A stretch of DNA of 64,000 nt from Romanomermis culicivorax (GCA_963922205.1 CAWUHX010000525.1:1-64000), one strand, 5' to 3'. Counted from the first letter of the stretch, positions 27,499 through 39,763 are shown. A program made the numbers and translations. The notes: generated by a model not told the origin, from the letters alone.

Positions 27499-28346
27499 CA
27501 TACCTGTACTTGGGGGGTTGGGGGTCCCCTCCCCACCCACTTGGCTAACCATATACCCAATCCCCTAACCCCCCCCCGCCCTCAGTTTGGAAAAAATTAA
27601 AAAAATTTGCATAAAAGTGTGGCTTTTTTGGGAAAAATTTCGACTTTTTTCGACCCCCTCCCTACAAATTTCGGATTTACCCCCCCCCCCCCCTTCCCCA
27701 ACTGGTCGGACCTCTCACAGGTATGAATTGGGGGGAGAACCCCTACCCCCAAACCATACCTGTAAGACCTCCGACCAGTTGGGGGGGGGGGTAGAAAAAA
27801 GTCGAAATTTTTCCCAAATAAGGCCAAAAAACATACACTTTTTTGCAAATTTTTTTAATTTTTTCCAAACTGGGGGAAGGGGTTGAGTGATGTCAGGTAC
27901 ATGGTTGGCCACGTTGGGGTGGGCTCCCCCCCAAGTACAGGTGTGCCCCCAACTTGGTCAACCCTATACCCAACCCACCCCCCCCCAAACTCGAAAAATT
28001 GGAAAAAATCAGGAAGAAAGTGGCTGTTTTTGGCCTTTTTTGGGAGAATTTTTTAAATTTTTTTGGCGTTTCAGGGGTTTTTCGACCCCCTCCACGAAAT
28101 TTTGGAAATTTGGACCCTCGCCCTAAAATTTTGGGTTTACCCTCCTCCCCAACTGGTCGGACCTCTTACAGGTATGGGGGGTTATGTATATGGTTGGCCA
28201 AGTTGGAGGGGCCCCCATACCTGTAAGAGGTCCGACCAGTTGGGGGGGTCGAAAAAAGTCAAATTTGTTCCCAAGAAAGGCCAAAAACATACACTTTTTT
28301 GCCATTTTTTTCTAATTTTTTCCAAACTGGAGGGGGTGGATATATT
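27499..28346. repeat. Mosaic of CATACCTG-family G-rich MITEs
   Basis: At least four copies or part-copies lie head to head or nested: CATACCTG/CAGGTATG boundaries near 27499, 27717, 27766, 28167 and 28218. Each contains CCGACCAGTTGGGG, an AAAAAGTCGAAATTTTTCCC-type block and TTGGCCAA. Open frames here are Pro/Gly-rich readings of the repeat. Confidence 0.7.
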
Positions 28347-28375
28347 CATACCTGTAATTGGGGGAACGGTTGGGG

Positions 28376-29540
28376 CAGAGGTCCCCAAGGTCCATACCTG
28401 TACTTGGGGGAGGGTTGGGGGGGACCCCCCCCCCCCTCGACTTGGCCAACCCAGTACCCAAAATCATTTCGCCCCCAACCCCCCCTCCCCCCAGTTGGGA
28501 AAAAATTAAAAAAATTTGCCAAAAAGTATATGTTTTTTGGCCTTTTTTGGGAAAAATTTCGACTTTTTCCTACCCCCCCCCCCCCCCAACTGGTCGGAGG
28601 TCTTACAGGTATGCCAAGGTCGACAATTTAGGTAAGGGTAAAATCTTAAATTTTAAGGGTAGTACTTGAAATATGCCGTGACCTTTTATTTTTTTGCTCT
28701 CGCTTTTTACAGTCACATTTACTATTTCAACTCCATTTTCCAGCTCGCAATCATGCAACTTTAATGCACTAGTTATACGTACAGAATAGCCACACTTTGA
28801 AGACTGTTGTGCCAACTGATTCCTGCACATTTCAAGAATCGGGCACAACTTACGTTTGGAAACATTGTTTCAACCAGCATCTTCAGCAGTATGGGCTTAT
28901 CCGATCACTGATTAGGCCTGGAACAGTGCTTCCAGTTGAAAGTCCTGATGCTGAACGTGGCTTTAGTATTATCAATCCCATTAGACTATGAATTACGAGT
29001 TTGAAACCAAGTACCACTCCTGATCCACGTCAACAGACCTCACACGTCTCAACTCATAGCAGGAAAGTATGCCACAGCTTGGGTAACCATATGCGCACAG
29101 AAGACCCAACGCAGAAGCGGGGAAAAGGAAAGGAGAGCATGAAGAAGCAGAATTTTAAGAACATAATGTTTTTTTCCCAAGGGGCGATTTTTTCATTAAT
29201 CACATATACATAAGTCATTATTTCATCTCCCAATTATATTTATAATGATTTCCTACAAGTAGTATATATTAATGTGCTGATATCCTTTCCTAAAAATCGC
29301 TATATGGAACAGAAGTTGCATACTTTCCCATTATCATTTGCTCAGTAAATGTGTCAAAAAGAGCAGTGAGTAATTCCTCAGAATCACACATTCTGCGATT
29401 TTTCTCGAATTAGTATAACCTACTGGGGAGAGGATGAAGTCTACCAAAATTTTTTGCTATAGTGAGCTGTTTTTATGGTTGTAGTAAATGAATTTCCAAA
29501 TCTAAGACGGGGGTAATACCCCCCCCCATGGGGTGCTCTG
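28376..29540 (+). mobile_element. hAT element E, duplication GGTTGGGG, itself carrying a MITE
   Basis: Ends CAGAGGTCCCCAAGG and GGGGTGCTCTG; exact GGTTGGGG at 28368-28375 and 29541-29548. Its interior matches element A closely and keeps the hAT C-terminal frame (28797-28991) with LPVESPDAERGFSIINPIRL, which is less decayed than in A. It sits inside a CATACCTG-family MITE that begins at 28347 and resumes after 29540. Confidence 0.9.
28393..28613. mobile_element. CATACCTG MITE inside hAT E, duplication CCAAGGTC
   Basis: Starts CATACCTGTACTTGGGGG and ends GTCTTACAGGTATG; exact CCAAGGTC flanks (28385-28392, 28614-28621) lie within the left terminus of hAT E. This is the innermost of three nested insertions. 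Confidence 0.9.
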
Positions 29541-29734
29541 GGTTGGGGGACCCCCTTCCCAACTTGGCCAACCACATACCCAATCCCTCCAACCCCTCCC
29601 CCAGTTTGGAAAAAATTTGCAAAATAGTGTATGTTTTTTGGCCTTTATGGTTGGCCAAGTTGGGGGTTCCCCCCAAGCCCCCCAATTACAGGTATGGGGG
29701 TCCCCTCCAACCCCCTCCCCCAATTACAGGTATG
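29541..29734. repeat. Remainder of the outer CATACCTG MITE
   Basis: Continues the G-rich MITE interrupted at 28376 (TTGGCCAACC, TTTTTTGGCC blocks), with CAATTACAGGTATG ends at about 29697 and 29734. The exact outer boundary could not be fixed. Confidence 0.65.
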
Positions 29735-29839
29735 GCCTTGACCTAAATCTTTGCCTAAGCCAGAAAATTTGCCACAACAACTAAAAAATCAATAAATTTT
29801 TTCGACCCGTCAAATTGATGACAGTTCTCGCTCCGCAAT

Positions 29840-30860
29840 GCTTTCTATTCCTTGGTGGCAGTATTTTTTTGGACGGACGTTCGTGCCAGCCAATTGATAC
29901 AAAAAAGGCCAAAAATTTTGTGTCAAAGGCATAAAATTTTTTTTTAGAATACTACAAGCTGCGGATTAGTTTAAGTCAAAAGTGTGATAAAAATGTGCCT
30001 AATTAAAGCTACGTTTAACGCATTAATTTTTTGTGAAAATCGTACCCACTGCCCAACCCAACCTATTTTTCAGCTAACCATGTCAGTGAGATAAAAAAAG
30101 ACTGTGCAGAAAAAGAGTTTACGGCTCAAAAAGAAATGAAATGCCGAAAGAATTTAAATAACCCTAGAATTGTTCAGGAAGTTCATATTAATTCAGTTTT
30201 CGACTACGAATATCCATGTTATATGTAACAACAATGAAAAGACTCTAGAGAACATCAAGTCAGCATACCTGTAAGAGGTTGGGGGAGGTAAATCCGAAAT
30301 TTGGGGGGACGGGGTCGAAAAAATTCGAAATTTTTCCCAAAAAAGGCCAAAAACATGCATTTTTTGCCAATTTTTTCCAAACTGAAAGGGTTGGGTATAT
30401 GGTTGGCCAAGTTGATGGGGTCCCCCTCCCCCAATTACAGGTATGCAAGTCAGAAATAGTGTAAATTTCTGGTGGTCGAAATATTGTATCCACAATATTG
30501 ATTTTTCTATTTGAATCGATCAAATACGAAAAGTAAAAATTTCGGTTTTAAATCCGAATCCGACTGAAGGAACAGAGTATGTTCAGAATTTATGTTCGAT
30601 CATCAGTCATTGACAGCCTATAAACTTTGATATGACCATAGTAGTACACAATTCGAATGGAGCTCGTTCGCGTTCCGGTCAAATGTGAGTAGGCTGCTGC
30701 AATATTATATTCATTGACTTTCGGCGCGAAGCACCGAAAAATTTTGCATTTTCAGTCCATAAAACGTTCAGAAATCTATGAAATTTAGTGTTTGACCAGC
30801 CAAAAATTTTCTGTCAATTGGTACAAACCCCTATAGTTTTCAAACCGAATTGAAGAAAAA
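29840..30860 (+). repeat. Family K repeat copy (degenerate), holding a MITE
   Basis: Shares with 45424-46038 and, inverted, with 47942-49850 a CTAACCATGTCAGTGAGATA-type block, the GGTTTACG/ACTCGAAAAGAAAT region and the CGGCGCGAAGCACCGAAAAA core. No coding content was recognised. Confidence 0.6.
30264..30445. mobile_element. CATACCTG MITE, duplication CAAGTCAG
   Basis: 182 bp, ends CATACCTGTAAGAGG and CCAATTACAGGTATG, exact CAAGTCAG at 30256-30263 and 30446-30453. It is the cleanest copy for defining the family. Confidence 0.9.
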
Positions 30861-31052
30861 TAATTTTTTCCTTCGCCCGCTCGTTTTTGATGGAATTTTG
30901 CTCGAAATTCAGAAATGTGGCAAAAAGTTTTGGCAATGTTTCACATGTGGAAAAAATCAATGATTGTGTTGCTATGAACTAAATATTACAGTTGGACTTT
31001 ATTTCCGATGCGTTATGATCATTTTCTTTTCCCATACTTTCAGGTACTAAAG

Positions 31053-33820
31053 ATGGACGGATCGAGTATATTATCCGAATGGACCAAATTGGAAGCGGAC
31101 TTCGAAAATTTGGAGGTTCGATTCAACTATTCCAACGTCGTTCTGTGTCCATGCCTGTAAGAGGTCCGACCAGTTCGGGGAGGGGGTAAACTAAAAATTT
31201 CGGTATGGGGGTCTATAAATTTGGGGTAGGGGGTAGAAAAAAGCTCAAAATTTCGAAAATTTTCGGGCAAAAGGTACTATTTTCCTGTTTTTTCCGGGTT
31301 TTAGGGGGTTGGATATAGGGTTGACCAAGATGGGCGGAGGGGGTTCCGATATTTGGGTACAGGGTTCGACCAAGTTGGGGGATCACCCCCCAATTACAGG
31401 TATGCCTGTGCCGTAATTTGTTTATTTCTGAAATATCAATTTTTCTCCAGGCAAATCACACCGAATACCTAACTTTGTTGGCTAAATTAAACAAGGTTCA
31501 ACAAGAAGCGTCGTCAAGAATACGGAATTATAGTCGGAAATTGACAGATTTCAAAAATAAGGCTAAAAAGTGATGCTGAAGTTTTGTGTGTCTTGAACGA
31601 TTTTCCCCATCAACTGTTATTAGATATTCCATTAAAAATCACGAAGAAAATGACGAAGTTATCATGCAAATTAGAGATATTCTGGCGGAAATGAGCGAAC
31701 AGAAGACGAAATTGGACGATATGACCGAGGAATTACCATGTACAAACAACGGGTATTCAGCGAAGAAAATACCTTCGGTTAATTTGTCAGTTTTGACTCT
31801 TTTCCAGATTGTACCTCAACATCATTTTGGGTCATTTGAATGTATCCTTGACCAATAAGGCGGACAAGTGAGATTTTAGGTTACAATTTTTTCGTATCAA
31901 ATTCTGTTTCTTGATAGATTTCGATACAAAGACGAGTATGAAAAATTTAAAATGGTGGTCACGTTTTTTTGTATGATTTTCGCTTCTTTTGCGTTGTGCT
32001 TTCATTTTCGGTAGGTTAAAAAATTTCGAATTTCTTTGTCACATTCTAAAATTATGTTTTTCCAGTGTGTTGGACGCAGCATTTCATTTTCTGCTCGTTT
32101 GGTATTATTGTACATTAACTATTCGAGAAAGTATTCTTCGTTGCAACGGTTCCAGGTAAAAAGAGAAAAATTCGTTGTCTAGCTGTAGCCCTTTTTTCTT
32201 GTATTTTCAGAATTAAAGGTTGGTGGGTGGCCCACCATTACTTTTCGGCCATTTTATGCGGTGTTTTGTTAACTTGGCCCGATACAAGTTGCTACCAATC
32301 GTTTCGAATACAATTTTTATTATTTTCGTTATATTTAAGCACGGAAAATTCTGAATTTTATCCACATATTCTAATTAGAATTCTGTTGTTTAGCCGTCGT
32401 TCAATTAATTCAATGTCAGTATCAAAGGGGATGTTTATATCGATTGAAATCTTTGGGCGACAGTCACTCTATGGCCATCACTATTGGTATGAGTTTTTGG
32501 AAAAATTCACAATGTTTCCAATTTTTCTTTTTAATTTTCTTGTTTTCTATCACGAAGTTTTTCAGTGATTTTTATTTTTCCATTATTTTTGGTTCACTTT
32601 CTTCTTAATTTTTTTAGTTTTATTCTTATTCGTTTTTTACTTTTACTGCTCTCTTGAATATACAATGTTTTTCGTCGATTTCTAGCTTTTATTTTTGTTC
32701 CGTGCTCTTTTATAGATTTTTTAATTTTCTCGTTTATACACAATCTGTATTTCCTCATGTCTTTAGTCTACTTTCTCTTGTACTTTTTATGTGTCATTAA
32801 TAATTATTTTTTTAACTCTTCTGGGTAGTTTTTTTCTATTTTGTAGTTTACTTTCTGTTTTTCCATTTGTCAATATCTTTAATTTTTTCAACGTTTTTTC
32901 TCATTTCTTGTTTTGACTTGAATATTGAGCTTATTGTATTTTATGTTTTTCGTGTTGTATTTTGTTTTAGTAGTTTTACTTCTCAGTTTTATTTTATTTT
33001 TCCGTGTATTTCGCACTGTTATTCTTATTACTTTCCTAGTATTCATTTCAGATGTTTATTTATTCAGTCTGATTTTGCTTTTCCTTTTTTTGTTTATTTT
33101 GATATGCGGATAATTTTCAGCATATGTCCTGTGTCTTTGTTGCACATTTTATTTTTTACTTTTTTGCCTCTCACATACATGCTTTCTAGTTTTACATTTT
33201 TTTCTCTATTTGTTTTTTCGATACCTTTCATCTTAGTATTCTTTAGTTTATTCTAGATCTGGTCTGCTTTATTTTTAACCGCCAATTTCTCACATTTTTA
33301 TAGTTTTTGATCTCTGCGTTTTTTATTCATACTTTTTTCTGAATCTCCTTGTTTTTTTCTCAGTTCATTTTTGTCTTATACTTTTCATATTTTAAAATTT
33401 TTTTTGCGGTTCAGATGGCTTTCATGTGTTTTTAGATGGCTTCCATATGTGGATGTTCAGAGGATTGACTTTCGTTCTACCGTTCCTAATTTTTGGCTAT
33501 TTAGCCCAACTATACAACGCCTATACTTTGTATTACATATGGTTGCAGCCTGCTTGCACCAACCAATGGCAGGTGATTTTTTGAGCCTGAAACTTTCACG
33601 TTCGAACTCATATATTTTTTATAATTTTACGCAGGTTATCGTCGCTTGTATGTTGTTTTTATTTTTATCGATCGGCAATACAGTAACCACTATACAAGTA
33701 TGTGTACGAAAATGGCGAGAAACGAAAAAAATTACGCATACGCAGCGTTTACGTAGCAAATATTCGATTGACGTTCGAGATTCTGGTCTGTTGGAGATTG
33801 AAAAGTCAAAGGACAATTAA
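31053..33820 (+). CDS. TMEM120: TMEM120/TACAN-family membrane protein
   Basis: The family comprises six-pass membrane proteins of the ER and nuclear envelope with a fold resembling fatty-acid elongases and a bound CoA; roles in adipocyte differentiation and mechanosensation have been proposed. Ten exons, phases consistent, 365 codons: 31053-31115, 31451-31569, 31624-31752, 31808-31867, 31918-32010, 32066-32155, 32211-32338, 32394-32486, 33436-33572, 33635-33820. Matches the family across its length: an N-terminal coiled coil, [85 protein letters not shown]. The intron 32339-32393 starts with GC. Intron 1 carries a MITE; intron 8 is about 950 bases of T-rich DNA. Length agrees with the usual 340-370 residues. 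The ATG at 31053 was chosen because its frame runs into the coiled coil. Confidence 0.93.
31150..31404. mobile_element. CATACCTG-family MITE in TMEM120 intron 1
   Basis: Ends CATGCCTGTAAGAGGTCCG and CCAATTACAGGTATG. Flanks TCTGTGTC and CCTGTGCC agree at 6 of 8 positions, an eroded duplication. It makes up most of this 335-base intron. Confidence 0.8.
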
Positions 33821-34794
33821 CTAATGAAAAATTAAGGAATAATACGATTTGTGCCATAGTTTGATTCGTCTGATTAGACCGGTGACCAAATTATTAGAAA
33901 ATTGTATATTTATTAGTTAGTAATAAAATTTTTTATTAGTTTTGTTTCTATTTTATGCGGTTCGAATCCAATTTGCCTCCTTTTCCACAAAAAAAGTGAT
34001 TCTGTGCGAAAGAGCATGTCGCTTTTGCTGTTTCTTTTTCAGTTTTTATACGCAGATGAATATCATGTTTCGTTGTGAGGAAGGGAATGCGGTAGGTGAT
34101 CACAAAAACGGTGATACCTTTGAATTGTGATAAGGAGTACTAAAAAGAATTTCACTAATATAAGCTGTTGAAGTTCTTTTCAGATTTTTATGTCAGATTT
34201 AAATATTTTGAGAAGTGTAACTTGAAGAAACTACTACGGTGCAAAAAGTGGTACCCAGCTTTTAGGAATGCTTTTGCCGTATGTAGATTTTAGAATTTTA
34301 TGTGTTGTTTACTACGGATTTGTGACAAACATGTATCCTAGTGAGTCCTATCGAATTTGAATGAGAAAGCCTAAAATGAGATTGCTGTTGAAACCATTTT
34401 CACCAATTTTTGTATACGTATCTTCAATAGCTTGCTGAGTTCCTTGAGTAGTACATACTGTTATTTTCTAAACCCTTAAATCGGCGTATTGCAATGAAAA
34501 CAAAAGAGTTTGGAACAGGTTGTGCACTTTCTGTGGATTCATTAGCTTTTTGAGGTCATCGATTGCTGTAATGTTTTACAGTAATACCTGCTTACGTTTT
34601 GCTTAGTTATTAACTTTCTCAATTGATTCACACAATTTATATGCGAACGAATGTCAATAAAGTTACTTTAAGATATAAGTACAGTAAGATATGTCTGAAT
34701 AGCTGTAAATAGTTGTGATTATTTTTGCATTAGCTATTTTGAGTTGAGCGAAAGAATAAAGTGAAAAGTGGGTTTCCTAAATTTCTGTCAGGAG
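33821..34794. other. No recognised feature
   Basis: AT-rich DNA downstream of TMEM120. Short frames only, no motif and no repeat family recognised. Confidence 0.5.
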
Positions 34795-34976
34795 CAGAGC
34801 ACCCCATGGGGGGGGGGGGGTATTAGCCCGGTCTTAGATTTATAAATTCATTTACTACCCCCATAAACACAGCTCACTACAGCAACAAATTTTGGTAGAC
34901 CTCATACTCTCCTCAGTAGGTTATAGTAATTCGAGAAAAATTGCACAATGTGTGCTTGAGAAGAATTACTCACTGG

Positions 34977-35414
34977 CATGTTTTTTTTATTTGTACTTTA
35001 CAAACGACATGGTCCAAAGTACAAACGAAAATTTTGGCTTCGTTTGTACTGGTACAAACAAAATTTTTAGGACAAAAAATTTTTTTGTGACTCAACAGCC
35101 ATCAGTATCAATAATGGACTTGTTTTTTATGCGTCCCTATCGATAACGACGTACTAGCAGCTATAGCAAAAAGCTTTTTGTGGAGTATTTCACTAGTGCA
35201 TGTTCTGTGTCTCATGATCAAGTGTTTTATGTGTCTGAATTCATAGCCTTCCTATGTGTCTCGTGAAAATAGCCAACGTATTTCACAGCATGTTTGTTGC
35301 ATTTTATAACAATGAATGCTCTTTTTAGCAATTTTCTGCAAATTTTGGAGTACAAACGGTTTTTGGGAGGTCGTTTGTACCAGTACAAATGGACCGAGTA
35401 CAAAAAAAACACTG
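34977..35414. mobile_element. Element H: hAT-like MITE, duplication CTCACTGG, nested in C
   Basis: 438 bp, ends CATGTTTTTTTTATTTGTAC and AGTACAAAAAAAACACTG, exact CTCACTGG at 34969-34976 and 35415-35422. The subterminal word is TTTGTACTGGTACAAA (palindromic), repeated near both ends. Confidence 0.88.
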
Positions 35415-36025
35415 CTCACTGGTCTTTTTGACACATTTACTGAGCAAATGATAATGGGAAAGTATGCAACTTCTGTTCCATATAGAGATTTTTAGGAAAG
35501 GATATCAGCACATAGGAAATCATTATATATATAATTGGGAGATCAAATAATGACTTATGTATATGTCATTTATCAAAAAATTGCCCCTTGGGAAGCAAAA
35601 CATTATGTTCTTAAAATCCTTCCTCTTCATGCTCTCCTTTCCTTTTTCCCGCTTCTGTGTTGGGTCTTCTGTGCGCAAATGGTTACCCAAGCTGTGGCAT
35701 ACTTTCCTGCTATGAGTTGAGACATGTGAGGTCTGTTGACGTGGATCAGGAGTGGTACTTGGTTTCAAACTCGTGGTTCATAATCTAATGGGATTGATAA
35801 TACTAAAGCCACATTCAGCATCAGCACTTTCAAATGGAAGCACTGTTTCAACCCTTATCAGTAATGGAATAAGCTCATACTCCTGAAGATGCTGGTTCAA
35901 ATAATGTTTCCAAAAGTATGTTGTGCCCGATTCTCGAAATGTGTAGGAATCAGTTGACAGGACAATCTTCAAAGTGTAACTATTCTCTGCGTATAATTAG
36001 TGCATTCAAGTTGCATGATTGGGAG

Positions 36026-37865
36026 TAGTGATGGACCGATGGCCAAAAATTTGCCATCGGCCGATGCCGATGCATCGGCCAGGGTCACCGATGGCATCGG
36101 CCGATCCATCGGCCGATGGCCGATGCATTGGCTATAACATGTACAAAATGCAACCTGAAGTTACACTGTAATAAATTTAAAATTAATATAAATTATTCAC
36201 AAAGTTCTGCTGATATTTTCAACATTCAATAATTAACAACATTTCATTCATCCAATTTGTTATCAACAATGGCATCTGTTGTACTACCTTCACTTTGATT
36301 GCTGAGTTCACTAGAAGCTTCTTCAACTTCAGCTTGTTTTTCCAGTTTGCACTATTGAATCCAATCTCAGCAATAAACGGGATCTTTTTCCACTTCTAAC
36401 ATATTTTGCTTTTTAAAATGATCATTCACTAGCTACTGACCCAATTGGAGCTGATAAAAATTTTATGGAAAGCTAAAGAAATTTTTTTCATAATGAAACT
36501 TATTTTCAACTGCACACTATTTTGACTCACATTGGCTAATTCTGGCTTTGTTGCAGCATTTTACTTCCATTATTCTAGTAATGTATTCAAAAATAATGGC
36601 TTTTGCTTGTTCAAATGTTGACATTGCATATTTTTCGGGCTACAGCTCATCTTCAGATGAACTTGCAATGTCCAAATAGTGCCTGGAATTGGTCAGTTTT
36701 GTGTAAATGCTTGAATTATTTACATTAGTATTAATTGTGGCTTACTGAGAAAGTTTGGAGAATGAGTTTAAAGATTCATTCAAATTTTTGAACCATATTT
36801 TCTGAAAAGCGTTGATTTCGTTGCTTTTGATCGACAACCATTCTAGCCAAAGCTATAGTCGTTTTTTCTTGAAATGCTTCTAAATAATGAAAGTGAAAAG
36901 TAAGTAGTATTTTAGATTTTCACGATTTTTTGATAAACAATATATTATATAGAAATGGAAGTTGGTGAGCATACTGACCTAACCGTTAACAATTTTTCGA
37001 GTGAAAAATTCACAATAAGGGTTTTATGTAAACGATTTTGACAATGATACTGATTTGTGTCACTTTTCTATTTGGAAGCATTTTATAAAAAACAGATATA
37101 GTTCAGCTTTGTCTTCTGCTTGAATCACAGAAAGCCTAAATTATTTAATTTTGATTTGTATGATCAATATGTGTTATATTTCAAATTTCGATCCATCCTT
37201 TTTAAATCCACGATCTAGTAAAGATGCCAAAGCATGAAGCCTATTGTCTTCAATGGGTTCAAAGTGGGCTCGATTATCATTTGTATAAAAATATTGATTC
37301 ATTTTCCTCGACAATTCCTCCTTTAATAAACCCAATCCAGGAAAGTTGAAATTGTAGATTGAGTGGCGTAAAATTCTTAATCATACGATTCTTTAATTTA
37401 TGTTTTTCAAAAAAATTTAGGCACAAAATCTAGCTTACTTTTCTTCAGCTATTTCCTCTCAAATACAGGCGTTTTTAGATTCATAGATTTTTACAGTTTC
37501 TGCAAAAAATTTTAACAAATTCACAAGCTGCCAAAACATAATTAATTATCTAAGGTGTGAATACATTATACATGTATTAAAGTATATTCTTACCGCCGCA
37601 GCTAAAATATCCCATTCATAGCTTGTCAAATTCTTGTTATCTAGTTCATCAATGGCAACACAGGGCAAATATGCCAGACATTAAAACAACCATTTTCACG
37701 TTTTTTAAGCATATACCTGCATTCATTGCATTCATTGCAATCAATGCACCTGCATTCATTGTAACAAAAAGTTGCCAAACAGTCGGCCATCGGCCGATTA
37801 TTTGGCAAAAAATCGGCCGATGGCAGAAAAATGCAACAATCGGCCGATGCATCGGTCCATCACTA
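36026..37865 (-). mobile_element. hAT element D with transposase remnant, duplication ATTGGGAG, nested in C
   Basis: 1840 bp, ends TAGTGATGGACCGATG and CATCGGTCCATCACTA, exact ATTGGGAG at 36018-36025 and 37866-37873. Subterminal CATCGGCCGATG palindromes are clustered at both ends. On the minus strand near 37190-37290 a remnant reads NRLHALASLLDRGFKK, like the ALDPRFK region of hAT transposases. The frame is otherwise broken. Confidence 0.9.
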
Positions 37866-38264
37866 ATTGGGAGCTGGAAAAAGGTAAATCGTGTTTGACC
37901 GTAAAAAGCGTAAAGTAGGGGCATTAATCATTTTTGTAAGTTGTAAGTGAGAATTGTTTTGTGATGAGAATACTACACCACCCCCCCCCCCCTCCGCAGA
38001 AAAGTTGGGAGCAAAAAAAAAGGTCACGGCATATTTCAAATACTACCTTTACAATTTGCGATTTTACACCTACCTAAATTTCCGACCTTGAGGACCTCTG
38101 GTCAGGAGTATAATGTAGCCTTTTAGGGTAACACTCAAATTGACACATTCAATATTACAATAGTGCTTCAGTAAAATAGAAGTGGTAGTTAATAGATTTT
38201 TTTCGTGAGTATTGTATCATAACTTTCTAGAGCGTTACTCCAAAATTTGCATACTAGATATGCA

Positions 38265-38618
38265 ATGAATCCTAATCAACTATTCAAATACGACGCCGTG
38301 AAAAAATTGGCCTTGGTCCAATTAAAAGTAAAGCCTTCGTCCAAATTCGACCAAATCGATTGTTTCGAAAAAAATTACGACGAAAATGCCACTAGTGGTC
38401 AAAAATTCGCCTATTTTTTAAAATTGTCCGTCAAATCGCCACCGGATAAAGGAAAAGCGAATCAAGAAGTCATAAAATTGTTAGCCGAAAATTTAAAATT
38501 GTCAAAAAATTGTTTAGAAATTTCGACCGGTCGAACTAATACGTCTAAAATTTTGACCATTTTCAGTTTGGAAGAGAAAGAACTGCAGGAAAAATTAGCG
38601 CCATTTTTCAAGAATTGA
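38265..38618 (+). CDS. UPF0235/DUF167 family protein (C15orf40/YggU-like)
   Basis: A single-exon frame of 117 residues from ATG 38265. The DUF167 pattern is clear: LVQLKVKPSSKFDQI at the start, then YFLKLSVKSPPDKGKANQEV and LLAENLKLSKNCLEISTGRTN. The family is a small alpha/beta fold found in bacteria, archaea and eukaryotes; its biochemical role is not established. An upstream in-frame extension to 38247 lacks an ATG. The gene begins about 160 bases after the duplication of hAT element C. Length fits the family (about 95-130 residues). Confidence 0.85.
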   Translation: MNPNQLFKYDAVKKLALVQLKVKPSSKFDQIDCFEKNYDENATSGQKFAYFLKLSVKSPPDKGKANQEVIKLLAENLKLSKNCLEISTGRTNTSKILTIFSLEEKELQEKLAPFFKN

Positions 38619-39368
38619 ATTCGTTTTATTACTGTAATTTATAAAATGTCATTTAAAAAAATGAAGTCAGCAAAACGTTTGAATGATGCTGAATAAACCT
38701 GAATAATGCGGAGAATCGTGATGGCTAAATTTTCGTTGGTGATTCACATTCCGGGAATCTTTTTTTTATACCATAATGTCCTTGTATTTGTAAATTATCC
38801 TACTGTAACTCATCATGCCAATAAACTTTCTCCTATGCTATCTTATTCATGATGAGTCACGGCTCAAGGTCGGAATATCTTCGAATTTCTAAATATTTAT
38901 GGTTCCGTATCCTAATTTTTGAGCAAATTCCAGAGTATAAGTAGTTTTAAATAGAATCAATTAAGAATTTTCTGTCGCTTCTGACTGAAAAATGTGAGTA
39001 ATCAAAAATTAAAAATATTTCATATTTTTCGATAGCTCTTTTTAAGATCTTTTCAAAAACATCATTTAGAAATATGCATCAGATTTTTTTCTTGGAGTTA
39101 TAGATTTTAAATTTGAGTACTAAAAATTGAACTCTAAATTTTTTTAACAGAACTTCGACCGAAAAAATTGACATCCGAAATTTGGTATCGTAGAAAGTTG
39201 AACGCGTCAGATATCAATCGATTGATTTTTTCGACTTTTATCCGAAGGTATATTATAATTTTCTCTATCGTCATTTTTGTCTGAGATATAAAAACATAAA
39301 GTTCAGATTTCGAAAAATTTTGATCAAAAGTTGATCGAATTTTGAAATCCAACGAATTAAATGTCAAC

Positions 39369-39763
39369 CATACGTGCACCTGGGAAGGGGGGGTTTGACC
39401 CCCAACAGATTTTTCTGACCCCCATCTCAGATTTTACTCCCCCAGCAATGATTGAGAAAATGACGAAGGACTATGAGCAAGTGAGAAGAGGGAGTCGTCA
39501 TAAAAATGGAAATGATGCGGTAGTTTAATAATTTTTCTAAACAAAGTATACTTGACTCCAAAAAAGTTAGATTAAAACTCTGAAAAGTACAGTCTAAGCA
39601 AATAATTTCATATATCGGAGTAATATAGGTTGAATAATATGCTACTTGGATGATAGAAGACCTTTCTAAGACTTTTACTTCGTTATCAAGAACGAAAAAA
39701 AATTTCTATTTCACTCCCTGTCCTGGCTGACCCCCCGCAGAATTTCTAGGCTGTGCACGTATG
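39369..39763. mobile_element. MITE, ends CATACGTGCAC, duplication ATGTCAAC/GTGTCAAC
   Basis: 395 bp; CATACGTGCACCTGGG at the left and GGCTGTGCACGTATG at the right. Flanks 39361-39368 and 39764-39771 match at 7 of 8. The interior has C-runs near both ends and no gene. The surrounding 38619-39368 and 39764-40320 show no recognised gene, although GGCCAGTAAGC near 40178 could be an exon end for the next gene. Confidence 0.8.

Larger units (their letters stand above)
34795..38100 (-). mobile_element. hAT element C (family of A and E), duplication GTCAGGAG, hosts two insertions
   Basis: Inverted relative to A: starts CAGAGCACCCCATGGGG and ends TTGAGGACCTCTG, with exact GTCAGGAG at 34787-34794 and 38101-38108. 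Removing H (34977-35414) and D (36026-37865) leaves about 1.03 kb, the size of A. The minus-strand remnant (35778-35972) keeps VLPFESADAECGFSIINPIRL-type hAT C-terminal residues. No complete transposase remains. Confidence 0.9.

Noticed and set aside
27587..28669. Pro/Gly-rich open frames on both strands
   Set aside because: Readings of the G-rich CATACCTG MITEs; they overlap each other on both strands and follow repeat boundaries.
32867..33256. 129-codon Phe/Ser-rich frame
   Set aside because: Lies within the T-rich TMEM120 intron 32487-33435.
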